Below, in pieces: positions 49,958-59,108 of a stretch of DNA of 64,000 nt (position 1 is the stretch's first letter; every line of letters starts with the position of its first letter). The stretch comes from Pseudomonas cichorii (lineage in GTDB: Bacteria > Pseudomonadota > Gammaproteobacteria > Pseudomonadales > Pseudomonadaceae), in assembly GCF_003700275.1 (NCBI RefSeq), contig NZ_RBRE01000059.1, positions 1-64,000 on the forward strand. Reading direction: 5' to 3'. The notes beneath the pieces were generated by a model that was not told where the DNA came from, did no database searches, and saw nothing but the letters and a program-made list of their open reading frames with translations. The translations under genes were made by a program, and so were the position numbers.

Positions 49958-52804
49958 CTACAAACTGGCGATACGTGCGTGTTGCTCGGCCAGCTTGCCC
50001 AGAGCCTGTTCGGCTTCGGTCAGTTTGGCGCGCTCCTTGGCGATGACTTCCGGCGGAGCCTTGTCGACGAATGCCGCGTTGGACAGCTTGCCGCCCACGC
50101 GCTGGACTTCGCCTTGCAGACGCTGGATTTCCTTGTCCAGACGCGCCAGTTCGGCACCCTTGTCGATCAGCCCGGCCATCGGCACCAGGACTTCCATCTC
50201 GCCGACCAGTGCAGTCGCGGACAGCGGTGCTTCGGCGCCCTCGGCCAGTACGGTGATGGATTCGAGCTTGGCCAGTTTCTTGAGCAGGTAATCGTTTTCG
50301 CTCAGGCGACGCTGGTCTTCGGCAGTAACGTTCTTGAGGAACAGTTGCAGCGGTTTGCCCGGGCCGATGTTCATTTCGCCACGGATGTTGCGTACCGCCA
50401 GCATCAGGCCCTTGAGCCATTCGATATCGTCTTCGGCCGCTGCGTCGATGCGCGTTTCATTGGCCACCGGCCATTCCTGCAGCATGATGGTCTTGCCGTT
50501 GATGCCGGCCAGTGGTGCCAGGCGCTGCCAGATTTCTTCGGTGATGAACGGCATGAACGGATGCGCCAGACGCAACGCGACTTCCAGCACGCGAACCAGC
50601 GTGCGACGGGTGCCACGCTGGCGTTCGATCGGTGCGTTTTCGTCCCACAGAACCGGCTTGGACAGCTCCAGATACCAGTCGCAATACTGGTTCCAGATGA
50701 ACTCGTACAAGGCCTGGGCCGCGAGGTCGAAGCGGAACTGTTCCAGTTGGCGGGTGACTTCGGCTTCAGTGCGTTGCAGTTGCGAGATGATCCAGCGATC
50801 AGCCAGCGACAGTTCCACCGCTTCGCCGTTCTGGCCGCAGTCTTCGCCCTTGTCCAGCACGTAGCGCGCTGCGTTCCAGATCTTGTTGCAGAAGTTGCGA
50901 TAGCCTTCGACGCGGCCCATGTCGAACTTGATGTCGCGACCGGTGGAAGCCAGCGAGCAGAAGGTGAAGCGCAGGGCGTCGGTGCCGTAGCTGGCAATGC
51001 CGTCGGCGAATTCCTGACGGGTCTGCTTCTCGATCTTCTTGGCCAGTTGAGGCTGCATCAGCCCGCTGGTGCGTTTCTGTACCAGGGTTTCCAGGTCGAT
51101 ACCGTCGACGATATCCAGCGGGTCAAGGACGTTGCCCTTGGACTTGGACATCTTCTGGCCCTGGCCATCGCGGACCAGGCCATGCACGTAGACGGTCTTG
51201 AACGGGACTTGCGGCGTGCCGTCCTCGTTCTTCACCAGGTGCATGGTGAGCATGATCATCCGGGCGACCCAGAAGAAAATGATGTCGAAACCGGTGACCA
51301 GTACGTCGGTGGAGTGGAAGGTTTCCAGCGCCTTGGTCTTTTCCGGCCAGCCGAGAGTGGAGAACGTCCACAGGCCCGAACTGAACCAGGTGTCGAGTAC
51401 GTCGTTGTCCTGTTGCAGTGCAACGTCCGGCCCCAGATTGTGCCTGGCGCGGACTTCGGCTTCGTCGCGACCGACGTAAACCTTGCCGGACTCGTCGTAC
51501 CAGGCCGGAATACGGTGGCCCCACCACAGCTGACGGCTGATGCACCAGTCCTGGATGTCGCGCATCCACGAGAAGTACATGTTCTCGTACTGCTTGGGCA
51601 CGAAGGCGATGCGGCCATCTTCCACGGCAGCGATGGCCGGTTCGGCCAGTGGCTTGGTGGAAACGTACCACTGGTCGGTCAGCCACGGTTCGATGATGGT
51701 GCCGGAACGGTCGCCTTTCGGGACTTTCAGGGCATGATCATCGACGCTGACCAGCAGGCCGGCGGCCTCGAAGGCGGCGACGATCTGCTTGCGCGCCTCG
51801 AAGCGGTCCAGGCCGGCGTATTCTGCCGGCAGGCTGCCGTCGATGGATTCGTTGAGCGTGCCGTCGAGGTTGAACACCTGAGCGGCGGGCAGAACCGAAG
51901 CGTTCTTGTCGAAGATGTTCAGCAGCGGCAGGTTGTGACGCTTGCCGACTTCATAGTCGTTGAAATCGTGGGCCGGGGTGATCTTCACGCAACCGGTGCC
52001 GAATTCGGGATCGCAGTAATCGTCGGCGATGATCGGGATGCGACGGCCGACCAGTGGCAGCTCGACGAACTTGCCGATCAGCGCCTTGTAACGCTCGTCT
52101 TCCGGGTTAACCGCAACGGCAGCATCACCGAGCATGGTTTCCGGGCGAGTGGTGGCAACGATCAGGTAATCCAGGCCTTCAGCGGTTTTCGCACCGTCGG
52201 CCAGCGGGTAGCGCAGATTCCACAGATGGCCTTTCTCGTCGTGGTTTTCCACTTCGAGGTCGGAGATCGCGGTGTGCAGCTTGGTGTCCCAGTTGACCAG
52301 ACGCTTGCCACGGTAGATCAGGCCATCTTCGTGCAGACGTACGAAGGCTTCCTTGACCGCATCCGACAGGCCGTCGTCCATGGTGAAGCGCTCGCGGCTC
52401 CAATCGACGGACGAACCCAGGCGGCGGATCTGACGGCTGATGTTGCCGCCGGACTCGGCTTTCCATTCCCAGATTTTCTCCAGGAACTTGTCGCGGCCCA
52501 GCTCGTGACGGTTCAGGCCCTGGGCTTCGATCTTGCGTTCCACCAGCATCTGCGTGGCGATACCCGCATGGTCGGTGCCCGGCTGCCACAGGGTATTGCG
52601 ACCCTGCATGCGACGGAAACGGATCAGGGCGTCCATGATCGCGTTGTTGAAGCCATGACCCATGTGCAGGCTGCCGGTCACGTTCGGCGGCGGAATCATG
52701 ATGGTGTAGGAGTCACCCGCGCCCTGCGGAGCGAAATAGTTTTCGGACTCCCAGGTCTGGTACCAGGAAGTTTCGATGGCGTGCGGCTGGTAAGTCTTGT
52801 CCAT
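49958..52804 (-). CDS. valS: Valyl-tRNA synthetase
   Basis: A 948-residue class I aminoacyl-tRNA synthetase charging tRNA-Val. HIGH-type motif PPPNVTGSLHMGHGF is near residue 38-52, the editing domain (CP1) follows with TTRPETMLGD and THDFNDYEVG-type sequence (TPAHDFNDYEVG), KMSKS is present as GQKMSKSKGNV, and a C-terminal coiled coil (DKGAELARLDKEIQRLQGEV) ends the protein. Length equals the bacterial norm. It lies downstream of the holC region, same strand. Confidence 0.97.
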   Translation of the reverse strand: MDKTYQPHAIETSWYQTWESENYFAPQGAGDSYTIMIPPPNVTGSLHMGHGFNNAIMDALIRFRRMQGRNTLWQPGTDHAGIATQMLVERKIEAQGLNRHELGRDKFLEKIWEWKAESGGNISRQIRRLGSSVDWSRERFTMDDGLSDAVKEAFVRLHEDGLIYRGKRLVNWDTKLHTAISDLEVENHDEKGHLWNLRYPLADGAKTAEGLDYLIVATTRPETMLGDAAVAVNPEDERYKALIGKFVELPLVGRRIPIIADDYCDPEFGTGCVKITPAHDFNDYEVGKRHNLPLLNIFDKNASVLPAAQVFNLDGTLNESIDGSLPAEYAGLDRFEARKQIVAAFEAAGLLVSVDDHALKVPKGDRSGTIIEPWLTDQWYVSTKPLAEPAIAAVEDGRIAFVPKQYENMYFSWMRDIQDWCISRQLWWGHRIPAWYDESGKVYVGRDEAEVRARHNLGPDVALQQDNDVLDTWFSSGLWTFSTLGWPEKTKALETFHSTDVLVTGFDIIFFWVARMIMLTMHLVKNEDGTPQVPFKTVYVHGLVRDGQGQKMSKSKGNVLDPLDIVDGIDLETLVQKRTSGLMQPQLAKKIEKQTRQEFADGIASYGTDALRFTFCSLASTGRDIKFDMGRVEGYRNFCNKIWNAARYVLDKGEDCGQNGEAVELSLADRWIISQLQRTEAEVTRQLEQFRFDLAAQALYEFIWNQYCDWYLELSKPVLWDENAPIERQRGTRRTLVRVLEVALRLAHPFMPFITEEIWQRLAPLAGINGKTIMLQEWPVANETRIDAAAEDDIEWLKGLMLAVRNIRGEMNIGPGKPLQLFLKNVTAEDQRRLSENDYLLKKLAKLESITVLAEGAEAPLSATALVGEMEVLVPMAGLIDKGAELARLDKEIQRLQGEVQRVGGKLSNAAFVDKAPPEVIAKERAKLTEAEQALGKLAEQHARIASL

Positions 52805-52876
52805 GCGCGGCGGGACCCTGTGGCATTAATTCGTAAAAGCCGACAAGTATAGACCGGGGGTGTAGCTGCAAGCTAG

Positions 52877-52928
52877 AAGCGGCAAGCTTCAAGCGCTGCT
52901 TCTACTTGCCACTTAAAGCTTGCCGCTT
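52877..52928. repeat. AAGC-family inverted repeat
   Basis: AAGCGGCAAGCTT (52877-52889) and AAGCTTGCCGCTT (52916-52928) are a perfect 13-bp inverted repeat with further internal pairing. It resembles the repeat at 11884-11947. It covers the last codons and stop of the 52913 gene. Confidence 0.7.
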
Positions 52929-53359
52929 GGGGCTGCGCCTGCCAGCAGGCGCTCCATCCTCGCTTCGAGCCGCCGTTTGATCTCGGTCTCGATGTGCGGT
53001 GCGAAGTCGTCGATCACGTCCTGCATGATCAGTTGCGCCGCTGCCCGCAGTTCCGTGTCCAGATGCAGCAGGGTGTCGGGGTTTGCAGCAGGGGCGGGTT
53101 GCGCAGGCGCCTGAGGCGCTGCTGCCGCCGGCACCGGAGTGTCGGGCGTCAGCGTAGGAATGTCCGGATTTTCGTAATCCGTGTCCAGAGTCAGGTCGGG
53201 CTTGTTGCCGACCACATCGAACAGCAGCGGGATCTGGCCTTCGCGGTGTACCGTGTCGGTCAGCAGCGGCGGCTGCAGGTTGTCATCGCCGAGCAACTGG
53301 CGGATCGACTCCAGGTCGTCCAGCAGATGCGCGGGTTCAGCTTTTTTTGAAGTATCCAT
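52913..53359 (-). CDS. Conserved hypothetical protein downstream of holC
   Basis: A 148-residue acidic cytoplasmic protein, found between holC and valS in pseudomonads. Residues 1-60 are polar with a helix (AHLLDDLESIRQLLGDD); 60-100 is Pro/Ala-rich linker (VPAAAAPQAPAQPAPAANP); the C-terminal helix (LRAAAQLIMQDVIDDFAPHIETEIKRRL) is a possible coiled coil. The final SGKL and stop come from an AAGC-type repeat, so the true ancestral end may differ. It starts 7 nt after holC ends. Function unknown. Confidence 0.75.
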   Translation of the reverse strand: MDTSKKAEPAHLLDDLESIRQLLGDDNLQPPLLTDTVHREGQIPLLFDVVGNKPDLTLDTDYENPDIPTLTPDTPVPAAAAPQAPAQPAPAANPDTLLHLDTELRAAAQLIMQDVIDDFAPHIETEIKRRLEARMERLLAGAAPSGKL

Positions 53360-53366
53360 TGTGTAC

Positions 53367-53795
53367 TCAAAGACGCTGTAGTCGGTGATCTTGCGGAGGA
53401 TAACCCTGTTCGCGGTACGAGCGGAAACTCTCTCGTGCCGCCAGACGTATTGCCGGTTCTTCCACAACCACTTCCGCCACGCGGGCGAAACGCTTGAAGA
53501 AGCCCGGGATGCGCAGGTCCAGATTGACCAGCAGGTCCTGGTGTTGGCCAGGATCGTCGCCAATGCCCAGCACTACCGGAGCATCGTGATCGTTCTCGGC
53601 TTCGCCATGGGGCAGGAATACTTCGCCCTTGAATTGCCAGAGCCGGGCGTCGAGGTCCGCGCGCTGGGTTTCGTCGCTGCAATGCAGATAGACCTTGTGG
53701 CCCAGGCGCCAGGCCTTTTCGGTCAGCTTGCAGGCGAAATCCAGGCGTGCCGCGGGATCGGCGCTGGGAAGAATGTAAAAGTCGACTTGAGTCAT
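53367..53795 (-). CDS. holC: DNA polymerase III chi subunit
   Basis: A 142-residue clamp-loader accessory subunit that links the polymerase III holoenzyme to SSB. It shows the chi pattern VDFYILPSADPAARLDFACKL, then GHKVYLHCSDETQRADLDARLW and FLPHG near residue 60. Length fits (E. coli 147). It lies 56 nt after pepA and directly before the 52913 gene. Confidence 0.93.
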   Translation of the reverse strand: MTQVDFYILPSADPAARLDFACKLTEKAWRLGHKVYLHCSDETQRADLDARLWQFKGEVFLPHGEAENDHDAPVVLGIGDDPGQHQDLLVNLDLRIPGFFKRFARVAEVVVEEPAIRLAARESFRSYREQGYPPQDHRLQRL

Positions 53796-53851
53796 GTCTG
53801 TTCCAGTACCAGCGGCGTATCGACCGGCAGGCCGATACGCCGCGAGGCATC

Positions 53852-55342
53852 TTATGCGCCAGCGCGATCGAGCAGGTACTGGGTCAGCAGCGGAACCGGA
53901 CGACCGGTGGCGCCCTTGTCCTTGCCGCCGCTCAGCCAGGCCGTACCGGCGATGTCCAGGTGCGCCCAGTCATAAGCCTTGGTGAAGCGCGACAGGAAGC
54001 AGGCGGCGGTGATGGTGCCGCCTTTCGGGCCGCCGATGTTGGCGATGTCGGCGAACGGGCTGTCCAGTTGCTCCTGGTACTCGTCGAACAGCGGCAGTTG
54101 CCAGGCACGGTCGTCAGCCTGCTTGCCCGCGTCGAGCAGTTGATTGATCAGCACATCGTTGTTGCCCAGCAGACCGGTGGTATGGCCGCCCAGCGCGACG
54201 ACACAGGCGCCGGTCAGGGTTGCGATATCGATCACAGCCTGTGGCTTGAAACGCTCGGCGTAGGTCAGGGCATCACACAGCACCAGACGGCCTTCGGCGT
54301 CGGTGTTGAGGATTTCGACGGTCTGGCCGCTCATGGTCTTGACGATATCGCCCGGACGGGTCGCAGTGCCGCTCGGCATGTTTTCGGCGCAGGCCAGGAT
54401 GCAGACCAGGTTGATCGGCAACTGCAGTTCCAGGACCGAGCGCAGGGTGCCGAATACGCTGGCAGCACCGCACATGTCGAATTTCATCTCGTCCATGCCG
54501 GCCGCTGGCTTGATGCTGATGCCGCCGGTATCGAAAGTGATGCCCTTGCCGACCAGCACGAAAGGTTTTTCGCTTTTCTTGCCGCCCTGATAGTTCATCA
54601 CGATCAGGCGCGGTGGCTGAGCACTGCCCTGGGCCACGGCGAGGAAAGAACCCATGCCCAGTTCGGCAAGTTTCTTCTCGTCATGCACTTCGACTTTCAG
54701 GTTCTTGTGCGCCTTGCCCAGTGCCTTGGCTTCTTCGCCCAGGTAAGTCGGGTGGCAGATGTTCGGCGGCAGGTTGCCCAGGTCGCGGGTAAACGCCATG
54801 CCTTTGGCGATGGCCTGGGCGTGAGTGGCGGCGCGCTCGACATCTGCCACACTGGCCTTGGCGGTCAGCAGGGTGATTTTCTTCAGGGCGCGAGGTTCGG
54901 CTTTCTGGGTCTTGAAGCGGTCGAACACGTATTCGCCGTCAGCCAGGGTTTCGACCAGCAGACGAGCCTTGCCGTAGGTGTCGCGATTTTTCACGACCAC
55001 CTGATCCAGGGCGATGGCTGCATCGCTGCCACCCAGGCCCTTGAGCGTCGCCAGGGCACCGGCGACGAGTTTCTTGAATTGACGGTCCGACAGCTCGGCT
55101 TCCTTGCCGGTGCCTACCAGCAGGACGCGCTCGGCCTTGAGGTTGGGCAGGTTGTGCAGCAGCAGGCTCTGACCAACCTTGCCAGCCAGGTCGCCGCGCT
55201 TGAGAACGGCGGTAATGGCGCCGCCACTGAGCGTATCCAGGGTTTGGGCAGCGCTGCCCAGAACACGGTTTTCGCCTACGGCAACCACCAGAGTGGCGGT
55301 CTTCAAGGTTTCTGGGCTTACGCTTTTAACAACCAATTCCAT
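53852..55342 (-). CDS. pepA: Leucyl aminopeptidase PepA
   Basis: A 496-residue two-metal M17 aminopeptidase, hexameric in homologues, which releases N-terminal residues from peptides. Metal and active-site segments: GKGITFDTGGISIKPAAGMDEMK and the signature NTDAEGRL. In E. coli PepA also binds DNA at xer and carAB sites; a similar second role here is possible. First gene of a pepA-holC-52913-valS group on the minus strand and divergent from lptF. Confidence 0.96.
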   Translation of the reverse strand: MELVVKSVSPETLKTATLVVAVGENRVLGSAAQTLDTLSGGAITAVLKRGDLAGKVGQSLLLHNLPNLKAERVLLVGTGKEAELSDRQFKKLVAGALATLKGLGGSDAAIALDQVVVKNRDTYGKARLLVETLADGEYVFDRFKTQKAEPRALKKITLLTAKASVADVERAATHAQAIAKGMAFTRDLGNLPPNICHPTYLGEEAKALGKAHKNLKVEVHDEKKLAELGMGSFLAVAQGSAQPPRLIVMNYQGGKKSEKPFVLVGKGITFDTGGISIKPAAGMDEMKFDMCGAASVFGTLRSVLELQLPINLVCILACAENMPSGTATRPGDIVKTMSGQTVEILNTDAEGRLVLCDALTYAERFKPQAVIDIATLTGACVVALGGHTTGLLGNNDVLINQLLDAGKQADDRAWQLPLFDEYQEQLDSPFADIANIGGPKGGTITAACFLSRFTKAYDWAHLDIAGTAWLSGGKDKGATGRPVPLLTQYLLDRAGA

Positions 55343-55694
55343 GTCGGGTCCCCGAATAGATTGCGAGCTTTCGCAAAATGAATGACGTGTGCGGCAGGTC
55401 AGGGTCTTTTAGAGGCTTTTGAAAACCTTTTAAAGGACGATGCCAGCGCGAGGTCTTGCAGTTTGACCCCGCTGTGCAGCCGCTGACAACCCCGAACAAC
55501 CCCTCTTACAGTCCGTGTAGGAAGTTGTTGTGAGATCTATCCCCCCGACCGCGCAGTGACAGGAACACCCAATCACAGGATAATGCCGCATATTTTTTGG
55601 CGGCTCGCACCTTTGCCGGGTGTGAGTGTCTGCTGCCATGGCTCATTTTTTTCCTGTTTGGCTGCCTGTGCCTGACAACTCTGGAGTGTCTGGT
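55343..55694. other. Divergent pepA-lptF promoter region
   Basis: A 352-nt spacer between two divergent essential or housekeeping operons. No repeat, terminator or clear promoter motif was seen. Small open frames in it are not protein-like. Confidence 0.5.
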
Positions 55695-56816
55695 TTGATT
55701 GTCTTTCGTTATCTGTCCCGAGAAGTGCTGGTCACCCTGAGTGCGGTAAGTGCCGTATTGCTGGTGATCATCATGAGCGGGCGCTTCATCAAGTATCTGG
55801 CCCAGGCTGCTTCGGGCGCACTTGATCCGGGCGTGCTGTTCATGATCATGGGCTTCCGCCTGCCGGGCTTCCTGCAACTGATCCTGCCGCTGGGTCTGTT
55901 CCTCGGTATTCTGCTGGCATACGGACGCTTGTATCTGGAAAGTGAAATGACCGTGCTGGCTGCCACCGGCATGAGCCAGCAGCGTCTGCTTGCCTACACC
56001 ATGGCGCCGGCCACTGTCGTGGGGCTGCTGGTTGCCTGGCTGAGTTTCAGCCTGGCTCCGCAGGGCGCCACGCAGTTCTCGCTGCTGATCAACAAGCAGG
56101 ATGCGCTGACCGAGTTCGACACGCTGGTGCCGGGGCGTTTCCAGGCGTTACGTGATGGCACCCGGGTTACCTACACCCAGGAGCTGTCCGAAAACCGCAC
56201 CGATCTGACCGGCGTCTTCATCTCCGAACGGCGCATGTCCACCGACAAGAGCAAGGATCGCGGCATTACCGTGCTGGTGGCCGAAAAGGGCCATCAGGAA
56301 GTCAGGCCCGACGGCAGCCGCTTCCTGATCCTGGAGAACGGCTATCGCTACGACGGTAACCCGGGCGAAGCCGATTATCGTGCGATCAAGTACGACACCT
56401 ATGGCGCGATGCTGCCCAAGCCGGAAATCAGCGAAGACGTCACCGACCGCGAGGCGATCCCGACCAGCGAACTGCTGGGCAATGACACGCCGCGCTACAG
56501 GGCCGAACTGCAGTGGCGTATCTCGCTGCCGATCCTGGTCTTCATCGTGACCCTGATGGCGGTGCCGCTGGCGCGGGTCAATCCTCGCCAGGGCCGTTAC
56601 CTGAAGCTGCTACCGGCGATCCTGCTTTACATGTCCTACCTGACCATCCTGATTGCCGTGCGCGGCGCGCTGGAGAAAGGCAAGCTGCCGATCGGTCTTG
56701 GCATGTGGTGGGTTCACGGATTGTTCCTGTTGATAGGTCTGGCACTGATGTACTGGGAGCCCATGCGGTTGAAAATGGCGAGTCGCCGTAGCGTAGCGGA
56801 GGTGGCTCGTGGTTAA
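55695..56816 (+). CDS. lptF: LPS export permease LptF
   Basis: A 373-residue inner-membrane component of the LptB2FG transporter that extracts LPS from the inner membrane. Three N-terminal helices (starting MIVFRYLSREVLVTLS), a periplasmic beta-jellyroll (about 135-265) and three C-terminal helices. Start is TTG 55695 with GGAG 8 nt upstream, giving the usual family N-terminus; the ATG at 55626 would add a non-conserved segment. Overlaps lptG by 8 nt. Confidence 0.94.
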   Translation: MIVFRYLSREVLVTLSAVSAVLLVIIMSGRFIKYLAQAASGALDPGVLFMIMGFRLPGFLQLILPLGLFLGILLAYGRLYLESEMTVLAATGMSQQRLLAYTMAPATVVGLLVAWLSFSLAPQGATQFSLLINKQDALTEFDTLVPGRFQALRDGTRVTYTQELSENRTDLTGVFISERRMSTDKSKDRGITVLVAEKGHQEVRPDGSRFLILENGYRYDGNPGEADYRAIKYDTYGAMLPKPEISEDVTDREAIPTSELLGNDTPRYRAELQWRISLPILVFIVTLMAVPLARVNPRQGRYLKLLPAILLYMSYLTILIAVRGALEKGKLPIGLGMWWVHGLFLLIGLALMYWEPMRLKMASRRSVAEVARG

Positions 56817-57870
56817 GCTCGATCGATACATTGGTAAAAGCGTATTCATGGCGATCCTCGCGGTTCTGGGGATCATCCTGGGCCTGGCTTCGCTGTTCGC
56901 CTTCATCGACGAAATGGGCGATATCAGTGACAGCTACACGCTGATGGATGCCGGCAGCTTCGTGTTGATGACCGCGCCGCGGCGGGTCTACGACATGCTG
57001 CCGATGGCGGCGCTGATCGGCTGCCTGATCGGCCTCGGCACGCTGGCCAGCAGCAGTGAACTGACCATCATGCGCGCTGCTGGCGTATCGATTGCGCGCA
57101 TCGTCTGGGCGGTCATGAAACCCATGCTGTTCCTGATGGCCGCCGGTGTGCTGGTGGGTGAGTATGTTGCGCCCTACGCTGAAAACCAGGCTCAGGCCAG
57201 TCGCTCGCTGGCTCAGGGCAGTGGCGACTCGCAGAGTGCCAAGCACGGTCTGTGGCACCGTCAGGGTGATGAGTTCATCCACATCAACACGGTCCAGCCC
57301 AACGGGCTGATGTATGGCGTGACCCGTTATCGTTTCGATGACCAGCGCCGCATCCTGACTTCGAGCTTCGCCAGACAGGCCAATTACATGACCGACTACT
57401 GGGAGCTCAAGGACGTCAGCACCACGCATTTCCGCGATGGCAGCACTGAAGTCATCAAGACCCCGGTCGAGCGTTGGGATGTTTCCCTCAGCCCGCAACT
57501 GCTGAGCACGGTCATCATGCCGCCCGAGTCGCTGTCGATTTCCGGCCTGTGGAGCTATGCCCACTATCTGGCAGATCAGGGCCTGAGCAACGGCCGTTAC
57601 TGGCTGGCTTTCTGGACCAAGGTCCTGCAGCCGCTGGTTACCGTGGCATTGGTGCTGATGGCGATTTCGTTCATCTTCGGCCCGCTGCGTTCGGTAACCC
57701 TCGGCCAGCGGGTGTTCACCGGTGTGCTGGTCGGCTTTACCTTCCGTATCATTCAGGACCTGCTCGGCCCGTCGAGCCTGGTATTCGGCTTCTCGCCGCT
57801 GTTTGCGGTACTGGTGCCGGCAGCTGCTTGCGCCCTTGCCGGTGTGCTGTTGTTGCGTCGCGCTGGATAA
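56809..57870 (+). CDS. lptG: LPS export permease LptG
   Basis: A 353-residue partner of LptF with the same layout: N-terminal helices (MVKLDRYIGKSVFMAILAVLG), periplasmic jellyroll, C-terminal helices. LptG lysine/arginine residues near the first helix contact LPS. Start is GTG 56809 behind CGGAGGTGG, overlapping the end of lptF. lptB is not here. A bidirectional terminator follows. Confidence 0.95.
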   Translation: MVKLDRYIGKSVFMAILAVLGIILGLASLFAFIDEMGDISDSYTLMDAGSFVLMTAPRRVYDMLPMAALIGCLIGLGTLASSSELTIMRAAGVSIARIVWAVMKPMLFLMAAGVLVGEYVAPYAENQAQASRSLAQGSGDSQSAKHGLWHRQGDEFIHINTVQPNGLMYGVTRYRFDDQRRILTSSFARQANYMTDYWELKDVSTTHFRDGSTEVIKTPVERWDVSLSPQLLSTVIMPPESLSISGLWSYAHYLADQGLSNGRYWLAFWTKVLQPLVTVALVLMAISFIFGPLRSVTLGQRVFTGVLVGFTFRIIQDLLGPSSLVFGFSPLFAVLVPAAACALAGVLLLRRAG

Positions 57871-57885
57871 GCGTTGCCTGCATTG

Positions 57886-57912
57886 AAAAAGCCGACGTCG
57901 AGTCGGCTTTTT
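57886..57912. terminator. Bidirectional terminator lptG / RDD gene
   Basis: AAAAAGCCGAC and GTCGGCTTTTT form an 11-bp stem with a 5-nt loop and A/T runs on both sides, suitable for both convergent transcripts. Confidence 0.92.
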
Positions 57913-57921
57913 CATGGGCGC

Positions 57922-58407
57922 TTACTTCTGGCGCGGCACTCTCACCAGCCGGGTATTGGAATAGGTGTCATGCCAGGTGCGCTGCTGTTTGTCGAACAGG
58001 CTCCAGACAAAGCCCAGCCCCAGGCACAGCCACGAAGCAATCGACACCATGAAACGCAGCAAGGCCTGCATCAGGCTGATGGAAGTGCCGTCGGCGTTCT
58101 GTACGCGAATGCCCCAGACCTGCATGCCCAGTGTCTGGCCGCCATGGGTCCAGAACTTGGCGAAGAAGCCAAAGGTCACCAGCAGCAGAATGGAAGAGAG
58201 CAGAGGGTCGCCATCCAGTGCGCCGGATTCGGACAGGGTGCGCAGTCTGGCTTCACCGATGAAGGCCATCAGCACCAGCTTGTAGATGAAGGCCGTGACC
58301 AGTTGCAGGGCAAAGCAGAGGAAGGCGTCGTAACAGATGGCCGCCAGGCGTCGAGCCAGGCCGGCAGGCGCGAAATCGCCTTGCGGACGAAGCAGGTGTT
58401 TGGACAT
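57922..58407 (-). CDS. RDD family membrane protein
   Basis: A 161-residue inner-membrane protein with the RDD pattern: ARRLAAICYD (Arg, Asp in helix 1) and later Asp/Asn residues, with about three to four helices. Other members include ion or metabolite permeases and regulators; function here is unknown. Start at 58407 (MSKHLLRP) has GAGAG 8 nt upstream and is preferred over a GTG at 58425. It lies between two bidirectional terminators, so it forms its own transcript. Confidence 0.87.
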   Translation of the reverse strand: MSKHLLRPQGDFAPAGLARRLAAICYDAFLCFALQLVTAFIYKLVLMAFIGEARLRTLSESGALDGDPLLSSILLLVTFGFFAKFWTHGGQTLGMQVWGIRVQNADGTSISLMQALLRFMVSIASWLCLGLGFVWSLFDKQQRTWHDTYSNTRLVRVPRQK

Positions 58408-58458
58408 CGCGAAGCTCTCGATCACGGTAAAGACCGCATCTTACGAAATCGCGTCCAT

Positions 58459-58494
58459 AAAAAAGCCCCTGAGATCAATAATCAGGGGCTTTTT
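58459..58494. terminator. Bidirectional terminator csp / RDD spacer
   Basis: AAAAAGCCCCTGA and TCAGGGGCTTTTT form a 13-bp stem around a 9-nt loop. It ends the cold shock gene transcript on the minus strand. Confidence 0.9.
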
Positions 58495-58505
58495 GGCATC
58501 GGCGA

Positions 58506-58718
58506 TTAAGCTTCTGCGATAACTTCATCAGCCTGCATGCCTTTTTGGCCCTGCACGGCAATGAACGTGACTTTCTGGCCTTCTTTCAGGCTCTTGAAGC
58601 CGTTACCTTGAATTGCGCGGAAATGTACGAACAGATCCGGACCGCTCTCTGGAGTGATAAAACCAAAACCTTTTTCGTCGTTGAACCACTTGACGGTGCC
58701 GCTCTGACGTTGGGACAT
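58506..58718 (-). CDS. Cold shock domain protein (CspA family)
   Basis: A 70-residue nucleic-acid chaperone: [20 protein letters not shown] contains RNP1, LFVHF is RNP2 and [16 protein letters not shown] is the second half of the OB fold. It melts RNA structure and may act in cold adaptation or stationary phase. AAGGAAATAAG precedes the ATG at 58718. A hairpin (CTCTTTC/GAAAGAG) in its leader around 58754-58771 may regulate translation. Frame extension to 58820 is leader sequence. Confidence 0.94.
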
Positions 58719-59108
58719 TTTCTTATTTCCTTGACGCTTGAATTGGTGACAGCCTCTTTCACACGAAAGAGTACTGGGGCTGGTTGCAGGAAGTAAGAAA
58801 CGTAGAACGGGATGTAGCAACGCTTTGAGCTACTGCCCAGGTCCAGATTCAGCGACCTATGCAAACACAGTCAGGAAACTCTACGCCAACTCTCGTTACA
58901 AAAACAAGCCCCGTTTTATCCCTGATTTCATTGACTGCAAGTGGCGTGCAGGGATCTTTCACTCCTGATGGAAAACTGCCCGTTTCTGGCTCGTTCGTGC
59001 ACTTTCACGGGGCATTTTTGCACGCGCAGAAACCCTGTACGTAACTCTATAAAAGAGTCATGTGACAGGGTTATTGCACGCGAAATAATTGCTGTTTTTT
59101 TGACGCCG
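58719..59108. other. Csp leader and gcvT 3' region
   Basis: A 390-nt spacer with the cold shock gene leader (58719 to about 58860) and, near gcvT, a hairpin framed by direct repeats (59018-59082). No gene seen. Confidence 0.5.
59018..59082. repeat. Hairpin framed by TTGCACGCG direct repeats
   Basis: AACCCTGT (59031-59038) pairs with ACAGGGTT (59065-59072) and, inside, ACTCT (59044-59048) with AGAGT (59054-59058). TTGCACGCG occurs on both sides at 59018-59026 and 59074-59082. The direct repeats resemble a target duplication around a small element, or a transcript-end structure for gcvT. Confidence 0.5.

Noticed and set aside
49979..52852. 957-codon open frame opposite valS
   Set aside because: Exact antisense shadow of a valyl-tRNA synthetase with all class I motifs; its product is low-information Val/Asp/Arg-rich sequence typical of antisense frames in high-GC DNA.
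53747..55381. 544-codon open frame opposite pepA
   Set aside because: Antisense to PepA with intact signature; no domain or start support.
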